Counted from the stretch's first letter, positions 25,767-34,276 are shown. The stretch is DNA of 34,276 bases from Agromyces seonyuensis (GCF_009789225.1 NZ_WSTA01000036.1:1-34276); one strand, 5' to 3'. Notes: generated from the sequence alone by a model not told the origin. Numbers and translations: made by a program.

Positions 25767-28700
25767 TCATCGGTTCGTGAACTGCACGCTCACGCCGCCG
25801 ATCTGCACATCCAACCAGACCGCGTCCTCTGGTCCGGCGCCCGTGATCAGGCAGCTGGTCGGGCTCGCCGCGGGCACGCCGACGGCGTCGCCGGCGAAAC
25901 CGCAACGGTACGTCGCGGGGATGCCCGAATTGTCGGGGTCCCGGAGCCAGGTCCAGGTCGCGGTCGCGGGATCCCAGGCGCGTCCGGGCACGTCGAAGTT
26001 CAACGAGGGACGCGCGTCGGCCGGCAGGGTCGCCGACCAGCGGCCGCAACTCCCCCACGCCGTGCAGGCACGGATCTGGAACCGGACCGCTTCGCCGTAC
26101 GGCCGGTTGAGGATGGCCCGAGGCCACCCGGTTCCGGAGAACGAGCGGACCGACCCGGGAACGGCGAGTCCGGAGGAGTCGATGGCCTGGATCTCGAGGC
26201 GGGACCAGTCGCCGCCGGTGTTGGAGACGTAGCGGTCGTAGGCGAGCCCGGACTCGGTGAACATCATCTGCGAGGAGACCGAGCCGATCTGCCCCGGGGT
26301 CTGCCGGACCGTGATGCCGGCGAGGTCGGTGCGGGCGCAGCCCGCCCGGTTGTAGCCCCAGACGACGAACGTGTCGCGCACGTCGTCGATCGCGCCGCCG
26401 AACACCGCGCGGGTCGATCCGGCAGGCACGGCGACGACGTCGACGACCGAACCGCCCGTGCCCGGGGGCGTGACCATGCCGGGTGCGGGGGACGACACGG
26501 TGCAGGCCTGCGAGCCGGTGGGGGGAGCGGGCGAGGAACCGGTGAGGCGCTGCACGAAGTAGCCGAGCACGGGGTCGCCGTTGTCGGCGAACGCATCCCA
26601 GGTGACCGTGACCGAGCCGGCGATCGCGTCGCCGATCGGCGCGATCGCCCCGGCCACGGGAGCGCCGAAGGGGATCCCCGTGGTGCTGGACGACTCCCAG
26701 ACGGCGAACTCTGGAGCGGCTTGGTTGCGCGCACTGACGCTCACCTGAACCGTCTGGCCGTTCGGCAGGCCGCGCCACTCGACCGTGCAGCGCGTGCTGC
26801 TGCAGATGCTCGCCGCCGCGAAATCGTCGACCGCGCCGCCGACGGCCACGACGTAGCGGCCGACGGCGGACCCGGCAGTCACGACGGGCGTCCAGCTGAT
26901 CCGCAGACCGCCGTCGAGCGGCGCTGCCTCGAGCCCCGTGGGAGCGGCCGGGACCGCGTCGGACCAGTACAGGCCGGCGGCGGCGGCGGCATCGGAGATC
27001 CCGATGGCGTTGCGCGCGCTCACCTGCACCCGCGCGGCGTAGTCGCTGCCCTCCCCCGGCGTCTGGATCGTGCATCGGGTCGAGGCGCAGTCCGTGCGTG
27101 CGAGGACCGCGCCGGTGTCGGGGCCGGCGAGGACGATCTCGTATCCGGTGATCGGCGAGTTGTTGGCCGCCCCGGGTTCGAAGGCGACGTCGAGTTCGCC
27201 GAGCCGGTACCCGGTGACCCGCACGCCGGTGACCGGTTCCGGGCGGTCCTGCACCGAGATCGTGACCGTGCCCCACACGCGACGGCCGGCATCGCCGGTG
27301 GCGTCCTGGATCTGGTACTCCAGCACGCTCTCACCGGGGGCGGCGGCATCGGACACGCGGACCGTCAGCACCGACCCGTCGCCGCTCGGGGACACCGAGA
27401 CCCCGGCCGGAAGGCTCTCCGCGTCCGCCCCGCGGACCTCGGTCACGACGAGCGGCGTGCCGGGGAACGGATTCGCGGGCTCGTCGTTGGCGAGGACGTC
27501 GATGCTCGTCGTCGCACCCCGCGGCGTCACCGCGGTGTCCGCTCGGGCGCTCGCGAGCGGACGCGAGGACGACACGACGGAGAGACGGATCTGCCCCGGG
27601 GTGCCCGGCTGTCCGTTCAGGAGGACGTCGACGTTGAGCGTGGCGACGGTGTCCACGGGGATGCCGTCGTCGGCCCGGACGGCCACGACCGAGCCGTCGG
27701 AGTCGATGTCGAACCCGTTGGGCCACGGTTTGCGGATCACGAACTCGAGGTCATCCGCCGACACGGAGTCCGGATAGGCGGTCAGTTTCGCCAGGTCGAG
27801 GCGTTTGGTCTCGCCGGGCTCGAAGTCGATCCGACCGCCCGTGAACGCGGGGGGCTGGTCGACCGCCGGCTCCACCAGGATGGGCAGCACGATCGTCGCG
27901 GTTCGGCCCGCCGCCTCGCCCTCCCCGGCCACGTCCTCGACCGTGAACGAGATCGACGCCGGACCGAAGTACTCGTCGGCGCTGCGATAGCGCAGTGTGC
28001 GCGAGTCGACGACGAAGTCGACGCCGGCGGCGTTCGATGCGCTGACCTCGCCGTCGTCGACAAGGCCGACCGGTCGGCCCGAGGCGGCGACGACGTGCTC
28101 GTCGATGTCGATGAGCAGTTCCTCGCCCGAGACGACCTCGAGTTCCGGGGCGTCGCTGCGCACCTGCGGGATCGCGTCGTCGCGGCCCGGCACGAGCACG
28201 AGGGCGGTCGCCGAACGCGTCGCGTCCTCGGGGTTCGCGACGACGAACGGCACGGTGCGGCGCCGGTCGCGCACTTCGATCCGGATGGCGCCGTCGGGCA
28301 GCACGCTCGCCCCCTCGTCGAAGCCCGGCACCAGGCGGGGCTCGAGCACGCTCGAGTCCCCCTCGGCGAAGAACACGTTCTCGAGGACGTCGACGTCGAC
28401 GGTCGTGCGATCGAGGATCTCGTCGAGCGCGAGCACGGTGTCGTCGGCCTCGGGCGCCGGCAGCGGTGCATCCGGATCGACCTCGACCGTCAACCGGGCG
28501 CTCGCCTCGACCTCGCTCTCGTTGCGGACGGTGTAGACGTACTCGAGCGAGCCGGCGGTGGACGGCGCGGCGACGCGCACGAGCTCCCCGTCGAATCGGG
28601 GCTCCGGCGCGCCGTCGACCGGCTCGACGTCGACGATCGTGAGGTCGTCCCCGTCGGGGTCGGTGTCGTTGGCGAGCACTCGGATCGCGACGGTCCGATC

Positions 28701-31658
28701 CGGGCGGACCGCCACCGCGTCGTCGTTCGCGACCGGGCGGCTGGCGCCCTCGAGCCCGCCGGCGATGCCGACCCGGATGACGCCGGTCGAACGCACGCCG
28801 AGGGCGTCGACGACCTGGTACTCGAACTGGTCGGTGCCCGTCGAGTAGTCGCCGGCCGTGTAGTCGACCCAGTCGACGCCCGTCTCGGCGACCAGCCCGA
28901 GGGTCGGGTTGGAGGTGAGGCCGAGCAACTGCACCGAGTCGCCGTCGGCGTCGATCCCCGTGAGCGGCACCCGGATGCGGATCGACTCGCCTTGGAGCGC
29001 TCGCGCCGTGACGGTCTCGGGTTGGGGCGCGGTGTTCGGCGTCAGATCGGTGCCGCGCACGAGGATCCGCACCTCGGCTTCCGCGGCCGTGCCGTCCTCG
29101 TCGACGACGCGGTAGGTCGCGGTGTACTCGCCGGGCTCCTCCGGGGCGAGGTAGCGGAGCACACGGCCGTCCGCGAAGAGGTGGCCGGCGGCGGGCGCGG
29201 TCACGATCGCGGGGTCGCCGAGCGAGAGCGCGGAGTCGTCGGGATGGCGGTCGTTGTCGAGCACGTCGATCGAGATGACGTCGCCGGAGCGCGCCGTGGC
29301 CGTGTCGTCGACGGCGATGGGCGGTTGCGGGACGGCGGGCGGTGCGACCTGGATGACCGTGACCGTGCCCGTCGCCTCCGCGAGACCGTTGCTCACGCGA
29401 TAGTCGAAGACGACGGAGCCGTTCTCCGGCGGGGCGTCCAGCTTCACGCGGAGCATCCGGTGATCGATGACCTCGACGCCGACCTCGGGCGGGAGCGACT
29501 CCTCGTCGATCCCGGTGATGATGAGCACGCGCCCCTTCGGATCGAAGTCGGTCGCGAGGACGTCGACGTCGACGGATCGGGCGAGCTGCACGAACGCCGA
29601 GTGGGGCACCGTGATGGGCACCGTGCCCTGCTCGGCGGACGGCGAGACCTCGATGCGGACGGTACCGGTGGCCGTCTGGGCTCCGTCGGCGACCGAGTAC
29701 TCCAGGAGGTGGGTGCCCTCCTCCGTCGCACGGAAGCGGAACGTTCCGTCCTCGAAGTCGACGGTCGCCTGCACGTCGGGCACGGCCGTGAGTCGGACGC
29801 CCTCGCCGCTCCCCCCGCTGACGTGCACGAGCGGATCGATCTCGACGTCCTCGTTCACCGCGGTCTGCACGACGAACGACTCGGCGATCAGCGGCGCGGT
29901 GCCGGTCGCGTCGACGCTGAGGTCGAGCACCCCCGCACCGGTCGCGACGCCGTCGGACACCGAGAGCTCGACCCGCCGAGCGCCGACCGCCGCGTCCGCC
30001 GTGACCGTCACCCGTCCATCGGGTCGCCGGACGACCGTGTCGACGTCGGACTCCGCGGACACGAGATGAATGGGGTCGCCGTCGGGATCGACCCAGTCGG
30101 ACAGCACGTCGGTCTCGCCCCGCTGACCCGCCTCGAGGACGAGCGAGGGCGTGCGCACCTGCACGGGTCCGGAGTTCTCGTCCGCGCCGCGCACGATCAC
30201 GGTCGCGGTCGCCGAGGCGGTGGACCCGACGCCCGTGCCGTCGGAGATCGTGTACGTGAAGCGGATCGGTCCGCTCGCGTCGTCGGCGAGCTCGATCTGC
30301 ACCGCCTGGCCCTCGGCGACGATGTCGAGGTCGACCGCGTGCTCGACGGGCGTGACGTTCTCGACCGAGTCGATGACGAGGACGTCGCCGTTGTCGTCGT
30401 AGTCGTTGACGAGCAGCGGCAGCGTCGTCGTGCGGCCGGGCCGGGCGCCGACCTCGTCGTCGACCGCGACGGGCTTGACGGGGGTCTTCTCGAGCTCCGG
30501 CTCCTCGGGCGAGTCCTGCTGCTCGACGACCAGATCATCGTCGCGCTCGGCTTCGAGCTCGGCCCAGTTGTCGATCAGGTCGAACTGCTCCGAGGCCCCC
30601 CAGCCGCGCCCCCCGTCCCGGTCGGCCAGCACCACGTCCCGCCCGTTGTCGATGAAGGCGAGGTCGGCGCCGCCGGGCATCCCCGCGAGGGTGAAGTCCT
30701 CGCCGGCGCCGTCGTCGCAGCGCCGCCAGCCGCCGCCGGCGTCGAGGTTCCATCCGGCGTACTCGCAGCCGTCGACCCGCACGGGCGCCGCCGGCGCCCC
30801 GCGACGATCGTCGCGGAGGACGCGGACCGTTCCGTCGGCATCGACGGCGACGAGCCCGGCCGCGTGCGCGAGCAGCACCGGGCCGCCCGCCGCCGACGCG
30901 CGCTGGAGCAGCGCCCCGCGGAACCCGGGGACGTCGTCGGCGAGGTCGATCGTCCGATCCGGCAGACGGAGCACGCCGACATCCGAATCGAGGAGCGCCC
31001 ACACCCCGCCCGAGCTCGTGAGCTGGAGCGCGTGCGACTCGTCGACGGGGTCGAGTTCCCAGCGCGACTGGACCGTGTCGGCGCGCGTGACGTCGAGGCT
31101 CACGAGCAGACCGGTCGACGGGGTGAAGGCGAAGAGCAGCCCGGCGTCGTCGACGCTGACGATCGTGCCCGCTCCGAGGGAGAGCAGCGGGTCGCGCGAC
31201 GAGTCGAACTCGTCGAGCGAGTCGATTGCGGGCATCCACACGTCGCCGTCTGCCGCGAGGACGAGGCGGTCGCCGGCGAGGGCGAACGCGTCGACGTCGG
31301 GCGGGACCGCGACCGTGTCGAGCACGGTGGAGTCCACGGGGTCGATGATGCGGAGGGACGCGTGCTGCGCGTCGAGCACGAGGACGTCGTCGCCGCGCTG
31401 CGCGACCTCGATCGATCCGCCGCCGACGTCGACGACGGTGTTGAGCTCGTCCACCAGCGTGTTCGCGCGACCGACGAGCCCGTCCTCGCCCCTGGCGATC
31501 CACACCGAGCCGTCGCCGAGATCCTTGCGCTCGGAGTGATAGCCGTTGGTGACGACCGCCACGGTCGCGACGACGGCGACGACGACGGCGAGGGAGATCG
31601 CCGCGATGAGGTCTCCCCGTCGTCCGCGAGCGCGGCGACCGTCGACTGCCCGCGTCAT
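25767..31658 (-). CDS. Giant membrane-anchored surface protein with Ig/cadherin-like repeats and fibronectin III domains
   Basis: A 1963-residue protein. A short basic N-terminus (R-R-A-R-G-R-R) and one membrane helix (about 17-37) anchor it with the rest outside the cell. About 42-360 looks like a beta-propeller (short repeated strands such as D-G-S-V-W and D-G-T-V-R-V-L), followed by an acidic linker. From about 395 to 1470 come about 11 Ig/cadherin-like domains with a period near 97 residues; their D-x-D-P-D-G-D-x-[LI] loop recurs near 416, 519, 701, 799, 899 and 994 and decays further along. Three fibronectin III domains occupy about 1470-1790, the first two sharing C-x-S-T-R-C-T, and a Cys-containing region ends the protein. 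ATG 31658 overlaps the kinase stop (ATGA). It probably acts as an adhesin or envelope filament. Confidence 0.88.
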   Translation of the reverse strand: MTRAVDGRRARGRRGDLIAAISLAVVVAVVATVAVVTNGYHSERKDLGDGSVWIARGEDGLVGRANTLVDELNTVVDVGGGSIEVAQRGDDVLVLDAQHASLRIIDPVDSTVLDTVAVPPDVDAFALAGDRLVLAADGDVWMPAIDSLDEFDSSRDPLLSLGAGTIVSVDDAGLLFAFTPSTGLLVSLDVTRADTVQSRWELDPVDESHALQLTSSGGVWALLDSDVGVLRLPDRTIDLADDVPGFRGALLQRASAAGGPVLLAHAAGLVAVDADGTVRVLRDDRRGAPAAPVRVDGCEYAGWNLDAGGGWRRCDDGAGEDFTLAGMPGGADLAFIDNGRDVVLADRDGGRGWGASEQFDLIDNWAELEAERDDDLVVEQQDSPEEPELEKTPVKPVAVDDEVGARPGRTTTLPLLVNDYDDNGDVLVIDSVENVTPVEHAVDLDIVAEGQAVQIELADDASGPIRFTYTISDGTGVGSTASATATVIVRGADENSGPVQVRTPSLVLEAGQRGETDVLSDWVDPDGDPIHLVSAESDVDTVVRRPDGRVTVTADAAVGARRVELSVSDGVATGAGVLDLSVDATGTAPLIAESFVVQTAVNEDVEIDPLVHVSGGSGEGVRLTAVPDVQATVDFEDGTFRFRATEEGTHLLEYSVADGAQTATGTVRIEVSPSAEQGTVPITVPHSAFVQLARSVDVDVLATDFDPKGRVLIITGIDEESLPPEVGVEVIDHRMLRVKLDAPPENGSVVFDYRVSNGLAEATGTVTVIQVAPPAVPQPPIAVDDTATARSGDVISIDVLDNDRHPDDSALSLGDPAIVTAPAAGHLFADGRVLRYLAPEEPGEYTATYRVVDEDGTAAEAEVRILVRGTDLTPNTAPQPETVTARALQGESIRIRVPLTGIDADGDSVQLLGLTSNPTLGLVAETGVDWVDYTAGDYSTGTDQFEYQVVDALGVRSTGVIRVGIAGGLEGASRPVANDDAVAVRPDRTVAIRVLANDTDPDGDDLTIVDVEPVDGAPEPRFDGELVRVAAPSTAGSLEYVYTVRNESEVEASARLTVEVDPDAPLPAPEADDTVLALDEILDRTTVDVDVLENVFFAEGDSSVLEPRLVPGFDEGASVLPDGAIRIEVRDRRRTVPFVVANPEDATRSATALVLVPGRDDAIPQVRSDAPELEVVSGEELLIDIDEHVVAASGRPVGLVDDGEVSASNAAGVDFVVDSRTLRYRSADEYFGPASISFTVEDVAGEGEAAGRTATIVLPILVEPAVDQPPAFTGGRIDFEPGETKRLDLAKLTAYPDSVSADDLEFVIRKPWPNGFDIDSDGSVVAVRADDGIPVDTVATLNVDVLLNGQPGTPGQIRLSVVSSSRPLASARADTAVTPRGATTSIDVLANDEPANPFPGTPLVVTEVRGADAESLPAGVSVSPSGDGSVLTVRVSDAAAPGESVLEYQIQDATGDAGRRVWGTVTISVQDRPEPVTGVRVTGYRLGELDVAFEPGAANNSPITGYEIVLAGPDTGAVLARTDCASTRCTIQTPGEGSDYAARVQVSARNAIGISDAAAAAGLYWSDAVPAAPTGLEAAPLDGGLRISWTPVVTAGSAVGRYVVAVGGAVDDFAAASICSSTRCTVEWRGLPNGQTVQVSVSARNQAAPEFAVWESSSTTGIPFGAPVAGAIAPIGDAIAGSVTVTWDAFADNGDPVLGYFVQRLTGSSPAPPTGSQACTVSSPAPGMVTPPGTGGSVVDVVAVPAGSTRAVFGGAIDDVRDTFVVWGYNRAGCARTDLAGITVRQTPGQIGSVSSQMMFTESGLAYDRYVSNTGGDWSRLEIQAIDSSGLAVPGSVRSFSGTGWPRAILNRPYGEAVRFQIRACTAWGSCGRWSATLPADARPSLNFDVPGRAWDPATATWTWLRDPDNSGIPATYRCGFAGDAVGVPAASPTSCLITGAGPEDAVWLDVQIGGVSVQFTNR

Positions 31659-32761
31659 GCCGCGCCGCTCCCCACGAACCACCAGGTGAGGGCGGCGCCC
31701 GCCCCCGCGCCGACGACGAGCGCGATCGCGCACGCGGCGAGCACGAAGCCGCGCCCGCGCGAGCGGACGGGACCGGCCGTCTGGGCCGCGGGCCGAAGCG
31801 GGGGCCGGCGACGGCGGCGCGGCGCGTGGACGTCGTCGGACGCGGCGACCGTGGGGTGCTCGCGGTCGATCGGCACCCCCGTCGCGAAGCCGTCGACGAC
31901 GAGGTCGATGGGCGTCTGGTCGAGGCCGAGCTCCGACTCGACGGCCTGCAGGTCCCGGACGAACGCGACGGCGCTCCGCTGGCGCTCCTCGGGGCGCTTG
32001 TCGAGGCTCCGACGGATGATCGCCTCGAGCGACGCGGGCACGTCGGAACGGCCGATGGGCTCCGGGGCGGCACGGCGGATGCGCTGCGCGAGCACGTTCG
32101 CGCCGTTGTCCCCGTCGACGCGCTCGAACGGGCTGCGGCCCGCGAGCAGCGAGTACAGGGTCGCGCCGAGCGAATAGACCTCGCTCGCGACGGAGCCGCC
32201 GCTCTCGTCCTGGAGCACCTCGGGCGCCGTCCACGGGATGGAGAGCCCGACCGAGTCGGGAGCGGGCTCGGAGCGGTGCCGCACGGCGATGCCGAAGTCG
32301 CTCAGCACGGGATGGCCGTAGGCCGTCGTCAGGATGTTCGAGGGCTTGATGTCGCGGTGCAGGATGCCCGCGCGGTGCGCCGACTCGGCGGCGCCGCCGA
32401 TCGCGATCATGACGGCGAGCGCGTCGGGAACGGCCAGCGGCGAGAATCGGTAGCCCTGGCCGATGGCGGGCGTGCACGGCTCCATGACGAGGTACGGGCG
32501 GCCGTCGGCGGCGACGCCCGCCTGGTGCACGGTGAGGATCGCGGGGTGCGCACCGAGCCCGGCCATCAAGTCGGCCTCGGTCTGGAACGCGCGGCGCAGT
32601 TCGTCGGTCACGACATCGGCGAGCATGACCTTGACGGCGACATGGCGACGCGGCAGGTTCTGCTCGTAGAGGAACACGTCCGCGAACCCGCCGGACCCGA
32701 GGACCTGCACGAATGTGAAGCCCGGCAGGATCGGCGGAGTCGAGGGAATGCGTCGCGACAC
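31655..32761 (-). CDS. Membrane Ser/Thr protein kinase (PknB-like, no sensor domain)
   Basis: A 368-residue kinase. The Gly-rich loop is G22-S-G-G-F, the ATP-binding Lys K44 (V-A-V-K), the catalytic loop H135-R-D-I-K-P-S-N, the metal motif D155-F-G and the P-loop end T-A-P-E. After the kinase domain an Arg/Pro-rich linker leads to one membrane helix at about 338-364, with almost nothing beyond it. It therefore has no PASTA or other extracellular sensor. I start it at GTG 32761, which has GGGAGG 4 nt upstream. An in-frame ATG at 32848 would add 29 low-complexity residues and would overlap the TAGAAT promoter element. Its 4-bp overlap with the surface-protein gene suggests a stoichiometric partnership. 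Likely targets are the FHA protein and cluster members. Confidence 0.92.
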   Translation of the reverse strand: MSRRIPSTPPILPGFTFVQVLGSGGFADVFLYEQNLPRRHVAVKVMLADVVTDELRRAFQTEADLMAGLGAHPAILTVHQAGVAADGRPYLVMEPCTPAIGQGYRFSPLAVPDALAVMIAIGGAAESAHRAGILHRDIKPSNILTTAYGHPVLSDFGIAVRHRSEPAPDSVGLSIPWTAPEVLQDESGGSVASEVYSLGATLYSLLAGRSPFERVDGDNGANVLAQRIRRAAPEPIGRSDVPASLEAIIRRSLDKRPEERQRSAVAFVRDLQAVESELGLDQTPIDLVVDGFATGVPIDREHPTVAASDDVHAPRRRRRPPLRPAAQTAGPVRSRGRGFVLAACAIALVVGAGAGAALTWWFVGSGAA

Positions 32762-32822
32762 TGTGCCTCCCAGCCTTCCAGCGCTTCGGGGCGCCGTCGC
32801 GCCCGGGGCAGGCGCGTGCCTC

Positions 32823-32828
32823 ATTCTA
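32823..32828 (-). promoter_or_regulatory. Possible internal promoter upstream of the kinase gene
   Basis: TAGAAT on the minus strand, 61 nt upstream of GTG 32761, in the 126-bp gap after the phosphatase gene. It would give a leader of about 55 nt that carries the GGGAGG ribosome binding site. No good -35 is visible. Confidence 0.4.
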
Positions 32829-32887
32829 GGGCCAGCCTCCGCCGGCACCGAGTCACGGTTTCGCCACGGGTCCGCGGTTCCCGCGCG

Positions 32888-33682
32888 CTAGGAGGCTTCC
32901 GGCGGCTCCACATCGAGCACGTCGACGACCACGACCGTGACGTTGTCACGACCGCCGTTGCCGACGGCGGCGTCCACGAGCGCCTTGGCCGCATCCGCCG
33001 CCGCCTCGTGCTCGGCGAGGAAGTGCCGGATCCCGTAGGGCGTGAGCTCCTTGGTGAGGCCGTCGCTGCACGCGAGCAGTCGCATCCCGGGCTCGATCGC
33101 GATGGCGCGGTAGTCGGGCTGCGGGGTCTCGTGGAAGCCCACCGCTCGGGTGATGACGTTGGCGTGCGGGTGGACGTCGGCTTCCTCGCGGCTGATCTGG
33201 CCGGCGTCGACGAGCTCCTGGACGATCGAGTGGTCGACGGTGAGCTGCTCGAGCAGTCCGTCGATGTAGCGGTACACGCGCGAATCGCCGATGTTGTAGA
33301 CCAGCCAGGCCGGCTCGGCGCCGATGACGGTCAGCGCGACGCCCGTGACGGTCGTGCCGCTGCCCTCGTCGGTGACGCCGATGGAGCGGGCCATGTCGCG
33401 CACCGCGTGCCGCAGCGCCTTGTCGATGTCCCGGGCGGTGGCGTGGCTGCGGCCGCCGTGCTCGGCGAGGCGGGCGACGACGGCGGCGCTCGCGATGTCG
33501 CCCGCGGCGTGGCCGCCCATGCCGTCGGCGACCGCGAAGATCGGGGGCTGCGCGACGAAGCTGTCCTCGTTGACCTCGCGCCGGAGCCCGACGTCGCTGA
33601 TCGCCGACCACGCGATGGTCACGGCCGTGCCGTCGGGGAGGGCGAAGCGCACGCCGGTGTTGTCGTTGCCGATCTGGGTCAT
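32888..33682 (-). CDS. PP2C-family Ser/Thr protein phosphatase
   Basis: A 264-residue cytoplasmic metal-dependent phosphatase, the expected antagonist of the adjacent kinase. Metal-binding motifs are N38-E-D40-S, A-D53-G-M-G-G-H58, the later S-D-G-L-T and G-G-R-D-N-V-T-V-V. There is no membrane segment, unlike PstP of mycobacteria, so this resembles soluble PrpC-like enzymes. It starts at ATG 33682, 40 bp after the FHA gene, and ends 126 bp before the kinase start. All catalytic motifs look intact. Confidence 0.93.
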   Translation of the reverse strand: MTQIGNDNTGVRFALPDGTAVTIAWSAISDVGLRREVNEDSFVAQPPIFAVADGMGGHAAGDIASAAVVARLAEHGGRSHATARDIDKALRHAVRDMARSIGVTDEGSGTTVTGVALTVIGAEPAWLVYNIGDSRVYRYIDGLLEQLTVDHSIVQELVDAGQISREEADVHPHANVITRAVGFHETPQPDYRAIAIEPGMRLLACSDGLTKELTPYGIRHFLAEHEAAADAAKALVDAAVGNGGRDNVTVVVVDVLDVEPPEAS

Positions 33683-33722
33683 CGGCCGCTCGAGAGGCTC
33701 GGTCGGGTCGTGCGGGTTCGGG

Positions 33723-34276
33723 TCACGTATCGGGCTCCTTGCCGGAGAGGATCTCCACGATCGTATCCCCGCCGAGCTCGAGCCGCGCGCCGCCTTCGAC
33801 GACGACGGCGACGCCGCCGCGGAGTCTCCGGCGCCCGCGGGCCGTCACGAGGACGGTGCCGTTGCGCGATCCGAGGTCGACGGCGATGATCCGCTCCCCT
33901 TCCCGCCGGAGCTCGAGATGGGTGCCGGAGAGCACTTCCGAACCGGCGATCGCCACCAGATCGACTTCGGATGCCTCGATCCGGCGGTGCTGCGGGCTGC
34001 GCCCGATCAGGGCGGCCTCGCCGAGTCGCCGCTCGACGCCCGCGACCCGGTAGCGCCCGTCGGCGAACCCGGAGGCCGGGACCTGGACCGGCGCCTCGAC
34101 GAACGGGCCGGCACCGGGCTCGGGCTCCACGCTCGGCGGCGCTGACGGGATGGCAGCCGGTGCGGGCGATCGCGGGGCGACGAGCGGGACCGGCGGGGCG
34201 AGCGAGCGCAGCGGCTTCGTGCGGGTCTCGGCCGCGGCGGCGCGGGCGGCGCGGTGCTCCTCGGCGGCGCGGGCGC
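33723..34276 (-). CDS. FHA-domain protein, N-terminus beyond the window
   Basis: The frame is open from the window edge for 184 codons, so the gene is truncated by the window. The visible N-terminal part is Ala/Arg rich (A-R-A-A-E-E-H-R) and Pro rich (L-A-P-P-V-P-L-V-A-P), a linker. The C-terminal about 110 residues form a forkhead-associated domain: L-I-G-R-S-P, then S-G-T-H-L-E-L-R, then V-D-L-G-S-R-N-G-T. FHA domains bind phosphothreonine. The usual S-R pair in the second loop reads S-G, a change that might weaken binding. In related clusters the missing N-terminal part may be an RDD membrane domain; this is a guess from memory of such loci. It is the first gene seen in the cluster and the likely adaptor for kinase output. 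Confidence 0.8.
   Translation of the reverse strand, partial: ARAAEEHRAARAAAAETRTKPLRSLAPPVPLVAPRSPAPAAIPSAPPSVEPEPGAGPFVEAPVQVPASGFADGRYRVAGVERRLGEAALIGRSPQHRRIEASEVDLVAIAGSEVLSGTHLELRREGERIIAVDLGSRNGTVLVTARGRRRLRGGVAVVVEGGARLELGGDTIVEILSGKEPDT

Noticed and set aside
25494..32177. A 2227-codon open frame on the plus strand opposite the surface protein, kinase and MoxR genes
   Set aside because: It is an antisense shadow of high-GC codon bias: the translation is Asp/Arg/Gly/Val low complexity, matches no family, and crosses three well-supported genes.
32762..32848. A longer kinase starting at ATG 32848
   Set aside because: The added 29 residues are low complexity and overlap the TAGAAT element; GTG 32761 has GGGAGG just upstream.

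Overview
The window reads as a chromosomal segment of a very GC-rich actinobacterium. Gene content and protein style fit the family Microbacteriaceae (Agromyces-like), but this placement is an inference from the sequence alone. Coding density is high, no stretch longer than about 200 bp lacks a gene, and no rRNA, tRNA, CRISPR array, insertion sequence or integrase was seen.

Left part (1-13816), mostly metabolic and stress genes. It opens with the last codons of a thiolase, then an LtrA-family membrane protein. A minus-strand set follows: a NarL-type two-component system (sensor kinase and regulator joined by a 4-bp overlap) with a small SHOCT membrane protein downstream. Two copies of the same 33-bp DNA element lie upstream of the kinase gene and upstream of the SHOCT gene. 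Next come the site-2 protease Rip1/RseP and the isoprenoid gene dxr, separated by a plus-strand gene for a secreted subtype B tannase-like esterase that has its own promoter and operator-like palindrome. A phosphopantetheinyl-transferase-like gene, a plsC acyltransferase, a secreted conserved actinobacterial protein, an OsmC protein, and a coupled gabT-asparaginase pair follow.

Middle (13904-18114): a complete polyamine-type ABC importer in the order binding protein, ATPase, permease, permease (minus strand). It faces gabT and the asparaginase across a hairpin terminator. Polyamine uptake and GABA transamination are plausible consecutive steps.

Right part (18262 to the window end), the most interesting region: a tightly packed minus-strand cluster. 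In transcription order it encodes an FHA protein (cut by the edge), a PP2C phosphatase, a Ser/Thr kinase, a giant 1963-residue membrane-anchored surface protein, a MoxR ATPase, a DUF58 protein, a transglutaminase-like membrane protein and an EccC/FtsK-like ATPase. The surface protein has about 11 Ig/cadherin-like repeats followed by 3 fibronectin-III domains. The order matches what is known as the PFNA cluster of Bifidobacterium (kinase, Fn3 protein, AAA ATPase, DUF58, transglutaminase, with PP2C and FHA genes), here with an ESX-type ATPase at the end. Several members look catalytically degenerate: the transglutaminase lacks Cys and His, the second ATPase domain of the EccC-like protein has Arg for the Walker A Lys, and the FHA Ser-Arg pair is Ser-Gly. 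This suggests a scaffolded surface machine under phospho-control rather than a set of free enzymes.

A recurring signal across the window is a TAnnnT -10 box placed 6-9 nt before start codons that lack a ribosome binding site, indicating many leaderless transcripts.
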